Shown: positions 17,566 through 26,010 of the stretch, piece by piece
Numbering within the stretch: position 1 is the stretch's first letter
Layout: every line of letters starts with the position of its first letter
Assembly (NCBI RefSeq): GCF_007570935.1
Contig: NZ_VLLR01000001.1
Location: 744,001-808,000, forward strand
Direction of reading: 5' to 3'
Length of the DNA: 64,000 bases
Source of the DNA: Lactobacillus sp. LL6
Lineage (GTDB): Bacteria; Bacillota; Bacilli; Lactobacillales; Lactobacillaceae
Notes under the pieces: generated by a model
What the model saw: the letters and a program-made list of their open reading frames with translations, nothing else
The model's database searches: none
Told to the model about the DNA's origin: nothing
Program-made: the position numbers and the translations under genes

Positions 17566-17650
17566 AAAAATGCAATGTTTGTAATTGGTATGAAGTCCGA
17601 TTGTTATAATTTTAGAGTTCATATCAATTAAGTGCAAACATTGCATTTTT
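17565..17650. repeat. Long inverted repeat, probably a bidirectional terminator
   Basis: Outer arms AAAAATGCAATGTTTG / CAAACATTGCATTTTT and inner arms TAATTGGTATGAA / TTCATATCAATTA (one G-T pair) form about 29 paired bases with a 4-base bulge and a 23-base loop. It fills the gap between two convergent genes. It is larger than an ordinary terminator and could derive from a small mobile repeat, but no direct repeats are evident. Confidence 0.65.
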
Positions 17651-17665
17651 ATATTTATAAATATT

Positions 17666-19132
<1,467 letters not shown>

Positions 19133-19146
19133 TCACTGTATGTATT

Positions 19147-19160
19147 TGGAAACGTTTACA
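19147..19160 (-). promoter_or_regulatory. Cre box of the first 6-phospho-beta-glucosidase gene
   Basis: TGGAAACGTTTACA fits the CcpA consensus at every fixed base. It lies just downstream of the -10 box, where bound CcpA would block initiation. An overlapping 7-base inverted repeat GTTTACA / TGTAAAC (19154-19175) could be a second operator. Confidence 0.8.
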
Positions 19161-19161
19161 T

Positions 19162-19189
19162 ATAATATTGTAAACATAATTTTATTCAA
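19162..19189 (-). promoter_or_regulatory. Promoter of the first 6-phospho-beta-glucosidase gene
   Basis: On the minus strand: TTGAAT (19184-19189), a 16-base spacer and TATTAT (19162-19167). Confidence 0.6.
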
Positions 19190-19210
19190 TAGGCAAGAGG
19201 AGACTTAAAT

Positions 19211-19927
19211 TTATAAAAAACTTTTACTATTATTTACTGTCAGGGCGCCACGATCGTAGCGATTGCGAGATTCTGAAATTTCAAAAGGTGTACCATCACT
19301 AAGATAAGCTTTTTGATGAACACATAGAATGGGGTCATCTTTTGCACAATCAAGGTACTTCATATCGTATGCGTCAGATTTTTCAGCAGTAATTACTCTG
19401 TCGTCTTTGCCTATTTTAAGTCCAAGAGTATCTTGAATATAAGCATAAATTGACTTATGTAAAATGTCGATTGTTAATCCTGGGATTCGATTAACAGGCA
19501 TAACCGTATATTCTAACTTGGCAGGCTGATTGTTTAATATACGCTGACGGATAATATCATAGACTTTTTCATCAGGTGGTAAATTAAGAGCACGTTTTTC
19601 TTCATCAGTTGGTTTACGAATATTAAAAGAGACCACATGACTTTTTATAAAACCAGCACCATTAATATGACTAGTAAAACCATCGTTTTCACTAGCGCCT
19701 GAATTTAAAAATATATCTGGAATTGCCTTGGAAGTTATATATGTTCCGTGACCTTTAACTGTTTTAATTAGCTTTTTACTTTGTAAAACTTTTAATGCAT
19801 GAACAATAGTGACACGACTTGTATTATATTTTTGGGCTAAGATCACTTGTTCTGGAATACGACCTTGATATTTCTTTTCAATGATATTTTTTTCGATGTC
19901 ATTAGCAATTTCTAAATAGAGACTCAT
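19211..19927 (-). CDS. GntR-family transcriptional regulator with UTRA domain
   Basis: A 238-residue regulator: an N-terminal winged helix (residues 1-70, with SRVTIVHALKVLQ as recognition helix) and a C-terminal UTRA sugar-phosphate sensing domain (about 95-230). I chose ATG 19927 because GAGGAGG is just upstream; longer starts lack a ribosome site. It is divergent from the PTS IIB gene and flanks a GH1 gene, so it is probably the repressor of these genes. Its C-terminal half is clearly similar to the second GntR protein at 25.2 kb (shared SESRNRYD). Confidence 0.9.
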   Translation of the reverse strand: MSLYLEIANDIEKNIIEKKYQGRIPEQVILAQKYNTSRVTIVHALKVLQSKKLIKTVKGHGTYITSKAIPDIFLNSGASENDGFTSHINGAGFIKSHVVSFNIRKPTDEEKRALNLPPDEKVYDIIRQRILNNQPAKLEYTVMPVNRIPGLTIDILHKSIYAYIQDTLGLKIGKDDRVITAEKSDAYDMKYLDCAKDDPILCVHQKAYLSDGTPFEISESRNRYDRGALTVNNSKSFL

Positions 19928-19974
19928 ATTTTCCTCCTCTCGCTTGTAAATCAAAATAATAACATTGCACATCA

Positions 19975-20003
19975 ATTATACCGCTAATCAGAAAGCGCTT
20001 TCT
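19975..20003 (-). promoter_or_regulatory. Promoter region and cre box of the first gntR gene
   Basis: A -10 box TATAAT reads on the minus strand at 19975-19980. Just upstream is the palindromic cre-like AGAAAGCGCTTTCT (19990-20003), which covers the -35 region. Confidence 0.55.
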
Positions 20004-20054
20004 ATATTTTTGCAAAATATATTCATATGTAAAGCAAAATTAGTACATCTCTAC

Positions 20055-20069
20055 AAAAGTATATATTTT
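20055..20069. promoter_or_regulatory. Candidate GntR operator, site A
   Basis: AAAAGTATATATTTT in the 328-base gap between the divergent gntR and PTS IIB genes. The exact reverse complement of this 15-mer occurs at 28910-28924 and 29857-29871, before two other genes of the island. The rest of this gap holds the two promoters, three cre-like boxes and nothing else that I recognise. Confidence 0.55.
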
Positions 20070-20150
20070 TATAAAAACTTAAGAATTCATGAGCACTACA
20101 GCGAGTAAGAGTTGGATTAGTTAACAGTTAGCGTAAACTTTATATATCTA

Positions 20151-20187
20151 AAAAAGCGTTTACATTAGATTGAAAACGATTTATAAT
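20151..20187 (+). promoter_or_regulatory. Promoter of the PTS IIB-IIA operon with two cre-like boxes
   Basis: TTTACA (20159-20164), a 17-base spacer and a perfect TATAAT (20182-20187). A cre-like AAAAAGCGTTTACA (20151-20164) overlaps the -35 box. A second, TGAAAACGATTTAT (20171-20184), fills the spacer. Confidence 0.75.
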
Positions 20188-20255
20188 AATTTGTGTAGAT
20201 AAGGCAAGTCTATATGAAAAGAAAATACAACTCAGAATTTTAGGAGGAAACAATT

Positions 20256-20591
20256 ATGGCTGAACAAACTATCATGTTAAATTGTAGCGCAGGTATGAGT
20301 ACTTCACTTTTAGTAACTAAGATGCAAGAAGCTGCTAAGAATGATGGTATAGATGCAAAAATTTTTGCATGTCCTGCTTCTGAAGCTGATCAACACCTTG
20401 AACAAGAAGAAATTGATTGTGTTCTTCTTGGGCCTCAAGTAAGCTACATGAAAGGTGACTTTGAACATAAAGTTGCTGGTAAGGGCAAGGATGGCAAAGA
20501 TATTCCATTAGGTGTTATTGATATGCAAGCCTATGGCATGATGGATGGCGAAAAGGTATTAAAGCAAGCTGAAGAAATGATCAATGGCTAA
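20256..20591 (+). CDS. celA: PTS lactose/cellobiose-family IIB component
   Basis: A 111-residue IIB protein. Cys10 in LNCSAGMST is the phosphorylated cysteine and the segment after it matches the IIB-Lac/Cel phosphocysteine loop. It passes phosphate from IIA to the sugar at IIC. The ATG has a TAGGAGG site. It is followed by the IIA gene in the same operon; the celA name is by family, and the transported sugar is inferred as cellobiose or a beta-glucoside. Confidence 0.9.
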   Translation: MAEQTIMLNCSAGMSTSLLVTKMQEAAKNDGIDAKIFACPASEADQHLEQEEIDCVLLGPQVSYMKGDFEHKVAGKGKDGKDIPLGVIDMQAYGMMDGEKVLKQAEEMING

Positions 20592-20629
20592 TTTAGTCTT
20601 ATCAAGACAATAGAAAGTGTAAGATTTGT

Positions 20630-20998
20630 ATGGCAGAAGAAACTAAACGAACGAATGAACAAAAAGAGCAAGATGCATTAATGGCTGCAATGGGCTTAAT
20701 TGCTAATGGTGGTAATGCAAAAAGTTTAGCTTTTGAAGCAATTAAAAAAGCTAAAACTGGTGACATTAAAGGTGCTCGTGAAAAATTGGAAGAGAGTGAT
20801 AAATCACTTCTTGAAGCTCATAACTCTCAAACAAAAATGTTAACTAAAGAAGCTCAAGGAGACCATATGAAGGTGACATTGCTAGTAGTTCACTCACAAG
20901 ATCATTTGATGAATGCCATTACTTTTAGAGACTTGGCCGGAGAAATGGTGGATCTTTATGAAAAGCTATACAAATCTGGCACACTTAAACAAGAATAA
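20630..20998 (+). CDS. PTS lactose/cellobiose-family IIA component
   Basis: A 122-residue, mostly helical IIA protein. His88 in VVHSQDHLM corresponds to the phosphorylated histidine of IIA-Lac. It receives phosphate from HPr and gives it to the IIB encoded 38 bases upstream. The ribosome site is weak, which suggests coupling to IIB translation. A terminator follows. Confidence 0.92.
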   Translation: MAEETKRTNEQKEQDALMAAMGLIANGGNAKSLAFEAIKKAKTGDIKGAREKLEESDKSLLEAHNSQTKMLTKEAQGDHMKVTLLVVHSQDHLMNAITFRDLAGEMVDLYEKLYKSGTLKQE

Positions 20999-21016
20999 TC
21001 AATTAACTAAAAGTAA

Positions 21017-21053
21017 AAATAAACTTGGCTTATTTGCCAAGTTTATTTTTGTT
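21017..21053 (+). terminator. Terminator after the PTS IIA gene
   Basis: Inverted repeat AAATAAACTTGGC / GCCAAGTTTATTT with a T-run. An in-frame TTG at 21025 lies within it and is not a start. Confidence 0.85.
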
Positions 21054-21075
21054 TTTAATGAAAGAGTTAAATAAA

Positions 21076-21594
21076 ATGAAAAAGAAAATGTCTGTTAAAG
21101 AACAAAATATAATCAATGCTAAAAAAGCACATAAAGATAGTATTAAGTATTTGTATTTTGGAAGATATTTAATGGTTAGATATTGTACAACAGCATTATT
21201 ATTTGCAAATCTATTTTGGCTAATTTTTTGTTTTCCATATCATAATAATGCTCTGTTAGGAATAATTTTAGCGTTGATAATGACTATTTATGCAGCAGGA
21301 GTTGCCATTGAACAATTGTCTAAAATGCATAATAGAAAACCAGATATTCCCATAACCAGGGTATATTTATTAGTACAAATATTTGTAAACTTTATTTTAG
21401 GAATAAGCGTACTTACTCCTTTGAGAAAATATTTATTGCCATTTATTACTGATGCTAGTTCAACTTGGGTAATTGAGGGGATACTATTGATTGGAGTTTT
21501 GCTTTGTATAATCTGTGAAGTGAGAATTAATAATATCATTGATGGTAAAGATAAATATTTAAGAGTGATTAATACTTTTAAGAAAAATAATTAA
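21076..21594 (+). CDS. Four-segment membrane protein of unknown function in the PTS locus
   Basis: 172 residues. A basic N-terminal tail (about 30 residues, KKKMSVKEQ) is followed by four predicted membrane segments and a basic C-terminus (NTFKKNN). I chose ATG 21076 because AAAGAG lies 8 bases upstream. No transporter or enzyme motif is visible. It lies between the IIA and IIC genes but has a terminator on each side, so a role with the PTS is suggested only by position. Codon choice is more AT-rich than in the PTS genes. Confidence 0.6.
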   Translation: MKKKMSVKEQNIINAKKAHKDSIKYLYFGRYLMVRYCTTALLFANLFWLIFCFPYHNNALLGIILALIMTIYAAGVAIEQLSKMHNRKPDIPITRVYLLVQIFVNFILGISVLTPLRKYLLPFITDASSTWVIEGILLIGVLLCIICEVRINNIIDGKDKYLRVINTFKKNN

Positions 21595-21600
21595 AGTTTT

Positions 21601-21638
21601 AGCGATAAAAATAAATATTTTTATCGCTATTTTTTATG
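21601..21638 (+). terminator. Terminator after the 21.1 kb membrane protein gene
   Basis: Stem AGCGATAAAAATA / TATTTTTATCGCT with a 2-base loop and a run of T. Confidence 0.8.
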
Positions 21639-21703
21639 TTATTTATTTTGTGATTTTAAGTAGACAAATTAGTCTAGAAGGCTATAAATAACAGGATTGC
21701 AAA

Positions 21704-21717
21704 AGAAAGCGCTTTAT
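21704..21717 (+). promoter_or_regulatory. Cre-like box upstream of the first IIC gene
   Basis: AGAAAGCGCTTTAT, close to the CcpA consensus, about 65 bases before the -35 region of the IIC promoter. Confidence 0.5.
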
Positions 21718-21769
21718 TAAAAAGAAGTATAACAAGTTATTAATAGCGTATGTTAAGCTAGTATGTAAC

Positions 21770-21807
21770 GAAAAGCGCTTACATATAAAATGGATTTGGA
21801 CTATAAT
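21770..21807 (+). promoter_or_regulatory. Promoter and cre box of the first IIC gene
   Basis: GAAAAGCGCTTACA (21770-21783) is cre-like and overlaps a -35 TTACAT (21779-21784). A 17-base spacer and a perfect TATAAT (21802-21807) follow. Confidence 0.65.
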
Positions 21808-21857
21808 GTGGTTGTTGGATTTGATAAGTGTTTCAGAATATACGGGGGAAAGTAATT

Positions 21858-23210
21858 ATGTCTGATACAAAATCAAGTTCTTTCAAAGAGAAAATGGCAG
21901 CAATGGCTGGAAAGTTTGCCGGTTCTCGCTTTGTTAGAGCAATTATGGACGCAGGATATAGCGTTATCTCGTTTTCAATTATTGGTGCAGTTTTTTTAAT
22001 TTTAACTGTTTTACCTCAAGCATTTCCAATTCCAGGTTTTGCAAGCTTTTATGCAAATACAATTGGTCGCTTTAATAATTTATTTCAGGTTGTATATAAC
22101 TCAACTATGGGTATTTTGGCTTTGATTTTCGCTGGTACTTTTTCATACTCTTATGCAAAAATCTATCAACAAGAAGAAAAAATCAATATCGTACCTATGA
22201 ATGCTTTGTTAATGTTTTTAATGGCATTCTTTATCACTGTTCCTGAACTAATTTGGAAAAATGGAACAGTTCAATTTGTACAAATCTTCACTAAAACTAA
22301 GATGGTTGCAGGTGGTTATGAAGCTTCAACATCTGGTATTACTAGAATTGCCTCAGTTGGTATTTTTACGGGGCTTGTAATTGCATGGTTAACGGTACAA
22401 ATTTATCGTTATACTGTTAAACATAATTGGCAAATTAAAATGCCCGCAAGTGTTCCAGCAGGAGTTTCTAATTCATTCAGTGCAATGATTCCAGGCTTTT
22501 GTATTGCAGTTGTTGTTGCAGTACTTAACTTAATTTTGGTGATGATTGGAACTGATATATTTAAAGTTTTATATATCCCATTTTCATTCATTAGTGCAAT
22601 TGCTGATACGTGGTGGGGATTCTTAATTATTATCTTCTTAATTCACTTCTTATGGTGGTTTGGTATCCACGGAGCTACAATTATGAGTTCATTCTATACA
22701 CCAATTGTCTTGGCAAATATGGCAGCAAATGTTCAAGGAGCTAATCACTTCTTTGCAGGTGATCCACTTAATTCATTTGTAATTATTGGTGGTTCTGGTG
22801 CAACTTTGGGTATGGCAATTTGGCTTGCATTTGGTGCTCGCTCTAGTCAGTTAAAAGAAATTGGTAAAGTTGAATTAGTTCCTGCCATCTTTAATATTAA
22901 TGAACCAATTCTGTTTGGATTACCAATTGTTTATAATATTAATTTAGTAATTCCATTTATTTGTGCACCACTTGCTTCTGGACTAGTTGGTTATATTGCA
23001 GTTACTTCACATATCGTTCCAAAAATCATTGTTCAGCAACCATGGCCTACTCCAGTTGGACTTAGTGGTTTTATTGCCACTGCTAGCTGGAAGGGTGCAG
23101 TTTTATCAATTGTTTGTGCGTTAGTAGCATTTGTGATTTGGTATCCATTTATTAAGCATTATGATAATGTTTTACTTAAAAAGGAAAAAGCAGATAGTGC
23201 TAAGGCTTAA
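21858..23210 (+). CDS. PTS cellobiose-family IIC permease
   Basis: A 450-residue integral membrane IIC protein with about ten membrane segments. WWFGIHGATIMSSF and the NINEPILFGLPIVYNIN segment are hallmarks of the lactose/cellobiose IIC family. I chose ATG 21858 because GGGGGAAAG lies just upstream. It is a single gene with its own cre-controlled promoter and would work with the separate IIA and IIB proteins encoded 1 kb upstream. It is a paralogue of the IIC at 26.0 kb. Confidence 0.92.
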   Translation: MSDTKSSSFKEKMAAMAGKFAGSRFVRAIMDAGYSVISFSIIGAVFLILTVLPQAFPIPGFASFYANTIGRFNNLFQVVYNSTMGILALIFAGTFSYSYAKIYQQEEKINIVPMNALLMFLMAFFITVPELIWKNGTVQFVQIFTKTKMVAGGYEASTSGITRIASVGIFTGLVIAWLTVQIYRYTVKHNWQIKMPASVPAGVSNSFSAMIPGFCIAVVVAVLNLILVMIGTDIFKVLYIPFSFISAIADTWWGFLIIIFLIHFLWWFGIHGATIMSSFYTPIVLANMAANVQGANHFFAGDPLNSFVIIGGSGATLGMAIWLAFGARSSQLKEIGKVELVPAIFNINEPILFGLPIVYNINLVIPFICAPLASGLVGYIAVTSHIVPKIIVQQPWPTPVGLSGFIATASWKGAVLSIVCALVAFVIWYPFIKHYDNVLLKKEKADSAKA

Positions 23211-23229
23211 TAAGTAATTATATGGTATA

Positions 23230-23266
23230 AAAAATCTTTCAGCGTATAATTAACTGAAAGATTTTT
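23230..23266 (+). terminator. Terminator after the first IIC gene
   Basis: Stem AAAAATCTTTCAG / CTGAAAGATTTTT with an 11-base loop and a T-run. Confidence 0.85.
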
Positions 23267-23271
23267 TGTTA

Positions 23272-23280
23272 TGTTATAAT
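23272..23280 (+). promoter_or_regulatory. Extended -10 element before the Mub-like gene
   Basis: TGTTATAAT, with TATAAT at 23275-23280, 37 bases before the ATG at 23317. No good -35 box is visible because that region is the preceding terminator. Confidence 0.5.
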
Positions 23281-23316
23281 TAGTCCAAAATAGATAATAA
23301 GGATAGTTGATAATAG

Positions 23317-24666
23317 ATGGAAAAATTGCTAAATGATGATTCAGAACGTAAAATAGCTTATATTAAGTTTGTTGATACCGATAAGTATAATTCTCAATCA
23401 AATAAACAAGTAGGAGACAGTATAAGCTTACAAGGAAGAGCGGGAGAAACAGTCTCTTTAAAAATTACTCTTCCTAAAAAATATGAATTAGCTAATAACT
23501 ATTCACTTCCAGCTACTTATACTTTTCTTAAAAATCAAAAAAATATTTTGGTGATTCCGCTAGTTCATAAAAAAGAAGTTGAAGAAATTACTCTTGTTGG
23601 TAAAAGAACTATTAATTATAAAATTGTGAGTTCTACTGGAATAGTTAATAATCTTAATGATGGACGTCAAAAGTTAGAGTTTAAAGCTAAAAAGACAACT
23701 GATTTATTAACTGGGAAAGTTTATTTTGACTGGCAAAAAGAACAAGATAACTATAGTTCAGTAACTACTCCTATAGAAAAAGGATATTATGCCAGTCGTA
23801 TACAAGCTGATGATAAAGAAATCTCAATTGACAAAATTATTACTAATCAGCAAAAAATTGATGAGCATGTTTTGATTATTTATCGTCCTCTTGGTGCAAT
23901 TATCCAGCAAGATATTAATGGAAAAGAACTTGCTAGATTTAACTATGATAATGCCCTAGATTCAACTAAAGCAGCTAAAATTTCAATTCCTGAAACGCCT
24001 AATGGTTATCAAGCTATTAGTAAATTGCCACTTTCGTTAATTCCGAGCAATCCAGAAGCAGATACTGTTTTGACTTATCGACCAAATAATAATAGTCAGT
24101 TTCGTAAGGTTACAAGAATGGTAACAGAAATTCAGACTAATGGTGTTAAGAAAACTCATTTACAAGAAGTTGAGTTTGAAAATGTTAATGGGGTATGGAA
24201 ACTTGCTCCTGGAACCAAATTAAAATGGAATATCATTACGCCTGATATTCCTGAAGGATATACAGTTTGCTCAATTAAGAATGCAAATGGTCAAGACTAT
24301 GATAAAGTTATCAAAAAAGAAAATGGTAGTATATTTGCTGTTGATGCCGTTAAGCCTAAGTTTGATACTCCAAATGAGGATATAACTATTTTTATTAAGC
24401 CCGACTTACAAAAAACTTCAATTGATTTTATAGATTTAGACAGTCATGATAGAAAAGTTATTAAAAGTATCCCTTTAGAAGGAAGAACAAATGAGACTGT
24501 TGCATTTGAGATAAGTCAGAGGGATGTACCTGCAGGATATGAATTGATAAATAGAAATAAAATTCCAACAAGCTATAATTTTAAGGCTAAATATAATAGT
24601 GCAATTATTGTTTCAATAAAAAAAGTTGAAACTAAAAAACAGAGTTTAAAAATAAAACTATACTAA
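23317..24666 (+). CDS. Mub/MucBP-like repeat protein lacking secretion signals
   Basis: 449 residues made almost entirely of beta-rich repeats like those in lactobacillar mucus-binding proteins. A B1-like unit spans about 105-200 (TINYKI, TGKVYFDW, TTPIEKGYYASRI, IIYRPLG), and MucBP-like units occur at both ends (IKFVDTD near 17, IDFIDLD near 370). There is no N-terminal signal peptide, no LPxTG motif and no C-terminal membrane anchor, so export by the usual route is not expected. It may be a relic of a larger adhesin or an unusual cytoplasmic protein. It has its own promoter-like element. Confidence 0.65.
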   Translation: MEKLLNDDSERKIAYIKFVDTDKYNSQSNKQVGDSISLQGRAGETVSLKITLPKKYELANNYSLPATYTFLKNQKNILVIPLVHKKEVEEITLVGKRTINYKIVSSTGIVNNLNDGRQKLEFKAKKTTDLLTGKVYFDWQKEQDNYSSVTTPIEKGYYASRIQADDKEISIDKIITNQQKIDEHVLIIYRPLGAIIQQDINGKELARFNYDNALDSTKAAKISIPETPNGYQAISKLPLSLIPSNPEADTVLTYRPNNNSQFRKVTRMVTEIQTNGVKKTHLQEVEFENVNGVWKLAPGTKLKWNIITPDIPEGYTVCSIKNANGQDYDKVIKKENGSIFAVDAVKPKFDTPNEDITIFIKPDLQKTSIDFIDLDSHDRKVIKSIPLEGRTNETVAFEISQRDVPAGYELINRNKIPTSYNFKAKYNSAIIVSIKKVETKKQSLKIKLY

Positions 24667-24690
24667 AAGCGGTGATTATTTACCGCTTTT
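24665..24690. terminator. Bidirectional terminator between the Mub-like and DUF3284 genes
   Basis: Stem AAAAGCGGT / ACCGCTTTT with an 8-base loop between convergent genes. The DUF3284 stop codon overlaps its right edge. Confidence 0.75.
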
Positions 24691-25099
24691 AGTTTTGCAT
24701 ATTTGTGTATACATTTTTAGCCATTTTATTTAGCTCTTTTTTTGCTCCATGCTTTAATTGAACATTGTATAGCCAGTTATTAAATGAACCATGTTTAGAT
24801 GGATCATAGCTTTTGATTTCTTCTGAAAAGGTAATTTTAACACCTTTACTTACATTAATTGTTTTATAACTTATTACAATATCTATGCGATCATTTTTAA
24901 AATGTGCTTCATAAAGCTTACCTCGTTGATAAGTAGTAATCTCTGTATCAATGTCACCTTGAGTGTAACGAGTGCCAGAAGCAAGTTTAACAGGTAAATT
25001 ATTCCCGCGTGCAGTTTTGATGGCTGATAGTAGTTGTTCATCAAGATAATCAAAAAAATCTTCAGCCGTAAAATTAAATTCTTTACTAATAGTAATCAT
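24689..25099 (-). CDS. DUF3284 domain protein
   Basis: 136 residues, full length for DUF3284-type proteins, which are often found beside beta-glucoside PTS genes in lactic acid bacteria. The fold looks like a START/SRPBCC-type beta-helix protein (FNFTAEDFFDYL start, long C-terminal helix). The function is unknown. The ribosome site GGAGG (25107-25111 on the minus strand) is 7 bases from the ATG and lies inside a perfect 36-bp palindrome. It follows the second gntR gene on the same strand. Confidence 0.75.
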   Translation of the reverse strand: MITISKEFNFTAEDFFDYLDEQLLSAIKTARGNNLPVKLASGTRYTQGDIDTEITTYQRGKLYEAHFKNDRIDIVISYKTINVSKGVKITFSEEIKSYDPSKHGSFNNWLYNVQLKHGAKKELNKMAKNVYTNMQN

Positions 25100-25106
25100 A
25101 AAAAGC

Positions 25107-25142
25107 CCTCCTAATAATAAGTATATACTTATTATTAGGAGG
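25107..25142. repeat. Perfect 36-bp palindrome containing a ribosome binding site and an operator-like core
   Basis: Half-site CCTCCTAATAATAAGTAT is followed directly by its exact complement. The centre AAGTATATACTT (25119-25130) resembles the 15-mer candidate operators elsewhere in this island. On the minus strand the hairpin lies between gntR and the DUF3284 gene, ends in GCTTTTT and holds the GGAGG ribosome site. It could therefore be an operator, a terminator and a translation lock. Confidence 0.8.
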
Positions 25143-25163
25143 AAGCTCTATTTTTTATAAAAA

Positions 25164-25886
25164 TCAAAATCTATTATTTTCTAAAATAGTATATGTACGT
25201 TGATCGTAACGATTACGGCTTTCTGAATATTCAATTGGCTGACCGTTACTTAACCATACTATTTGTTCTAGTTCAAGCATTGGATCGTCTTGAGCTGCAT
25301 TTAAATATTTTTGATCATAATGATTGGACTTAGCTGCTCGAATTTTACGATAGGCATGACCGAATTTAAGTTTGAGCTTGTGATGAAGATAGTTATAAAT
25401 AGAATCATGTAAAATATCCTCATCAAGGTCTGGCACTAATTTTACGGGCATGTAAGTATGCTCAATAATTAAAGGCTGATCATCAACGATTCTAAGACGA
25501 ACAATATTATAAACAGGTTCAGTTTTCTTTAATTCTAGATTTTTTTGCATTTGTTCATCAGGAAATTCAACTGAAAAGCTTAAGACTTTACTCCGGACGT
25601 TGTCAGATTTAAGCTGATTTTTTAAACCAGAAAAGACATTAGCAGGGGAATCTTTTTTATCTTTAATAGGAATGTCACTTGATACAAAAGTTCCTAACCC
25701 TGATTGTTTATAAACGCGCCCTTGACGCTCTAGTCCATCTAGGGCTTTTTTAACAGTTAGACGACTAACACCTAATTCTTTAGCTAAAGTCTCTTGATCA
25801 GGAAGAGGCTGACGAGTCTTATAAGTTCCATTATCAATACGATCAGTAATAATTTTCGCGACTTCTAAATATTTCGCTTGTGTCAT
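25164..25886 (-). CDS. GntR-family transcriptional regulator with UTRA domain
   Basis: A 240-residue paralogue of the first GntR protein: winged helix at about 1-70 (LGVSRLTVKKALDGLERQG) and UTRA domain at about 95-235, ending in YSESRNRYD. It lies between the DUF3284 gene and the IIC/GH1 operon. It is a likely repressor of the second operon and perhaps of itself and DUF3284 through the 36-bp palindrome. The sugar-phosphate effector is unknown. The minus strand has a TATAAT about 40 bases upstream of the start. Confidence 0.9.
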   Translation of the reverse strand: MTQAKYLEVAKIITDRIDNGTYKTRQPLPDQETLAKELGVSRLTVKKALDGLERQGRVYKQSGLGTFVSSDIPIKDKKDSPANVFSGLKNQLKSDNVRSKVLSFSVEFPDEQMQKNLELKKTEPVYNIVRLRIVDDQPLIIEHTYMPVKLVPDLDEDILHDSIYNYLHHKLKLKFGHAYRKIRAAKSNHYDQKYLNAAQDDPMLELEQIVWLSNGQPIEYSESRNRYDQRTYTILENNRF

Positions 25887-25935
25887 GATTTATCATCCAG
25901 TTTCTATTAATATTTAATTTTATTCTTTATATTAT

Positions 25936-25988
25936 ACACAAGAAAAGACGCTATCATCTATATCTATCTTAGCATGATGATAACGTCT
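25936..25988 (-). terminator. Terminator of the GH1-IIC operon
   Basis: Inverted repeat AGACGCTATCATC / GATGATAACGTCT (one mismatch) with a 17-base loop. Read on the minus strand it is followed by TCTTTTCTTG. Confidence 0.7.
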
Positions 25989-26010
25989 ATTCAGCTATAA
26001 AGCATTGGGA

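Noticed and set aside
21025..21075. Longer start of the 21.1 kb membrane protein
   Set aside because: The TTG lies inside the terminator of the PTS IIA gene.
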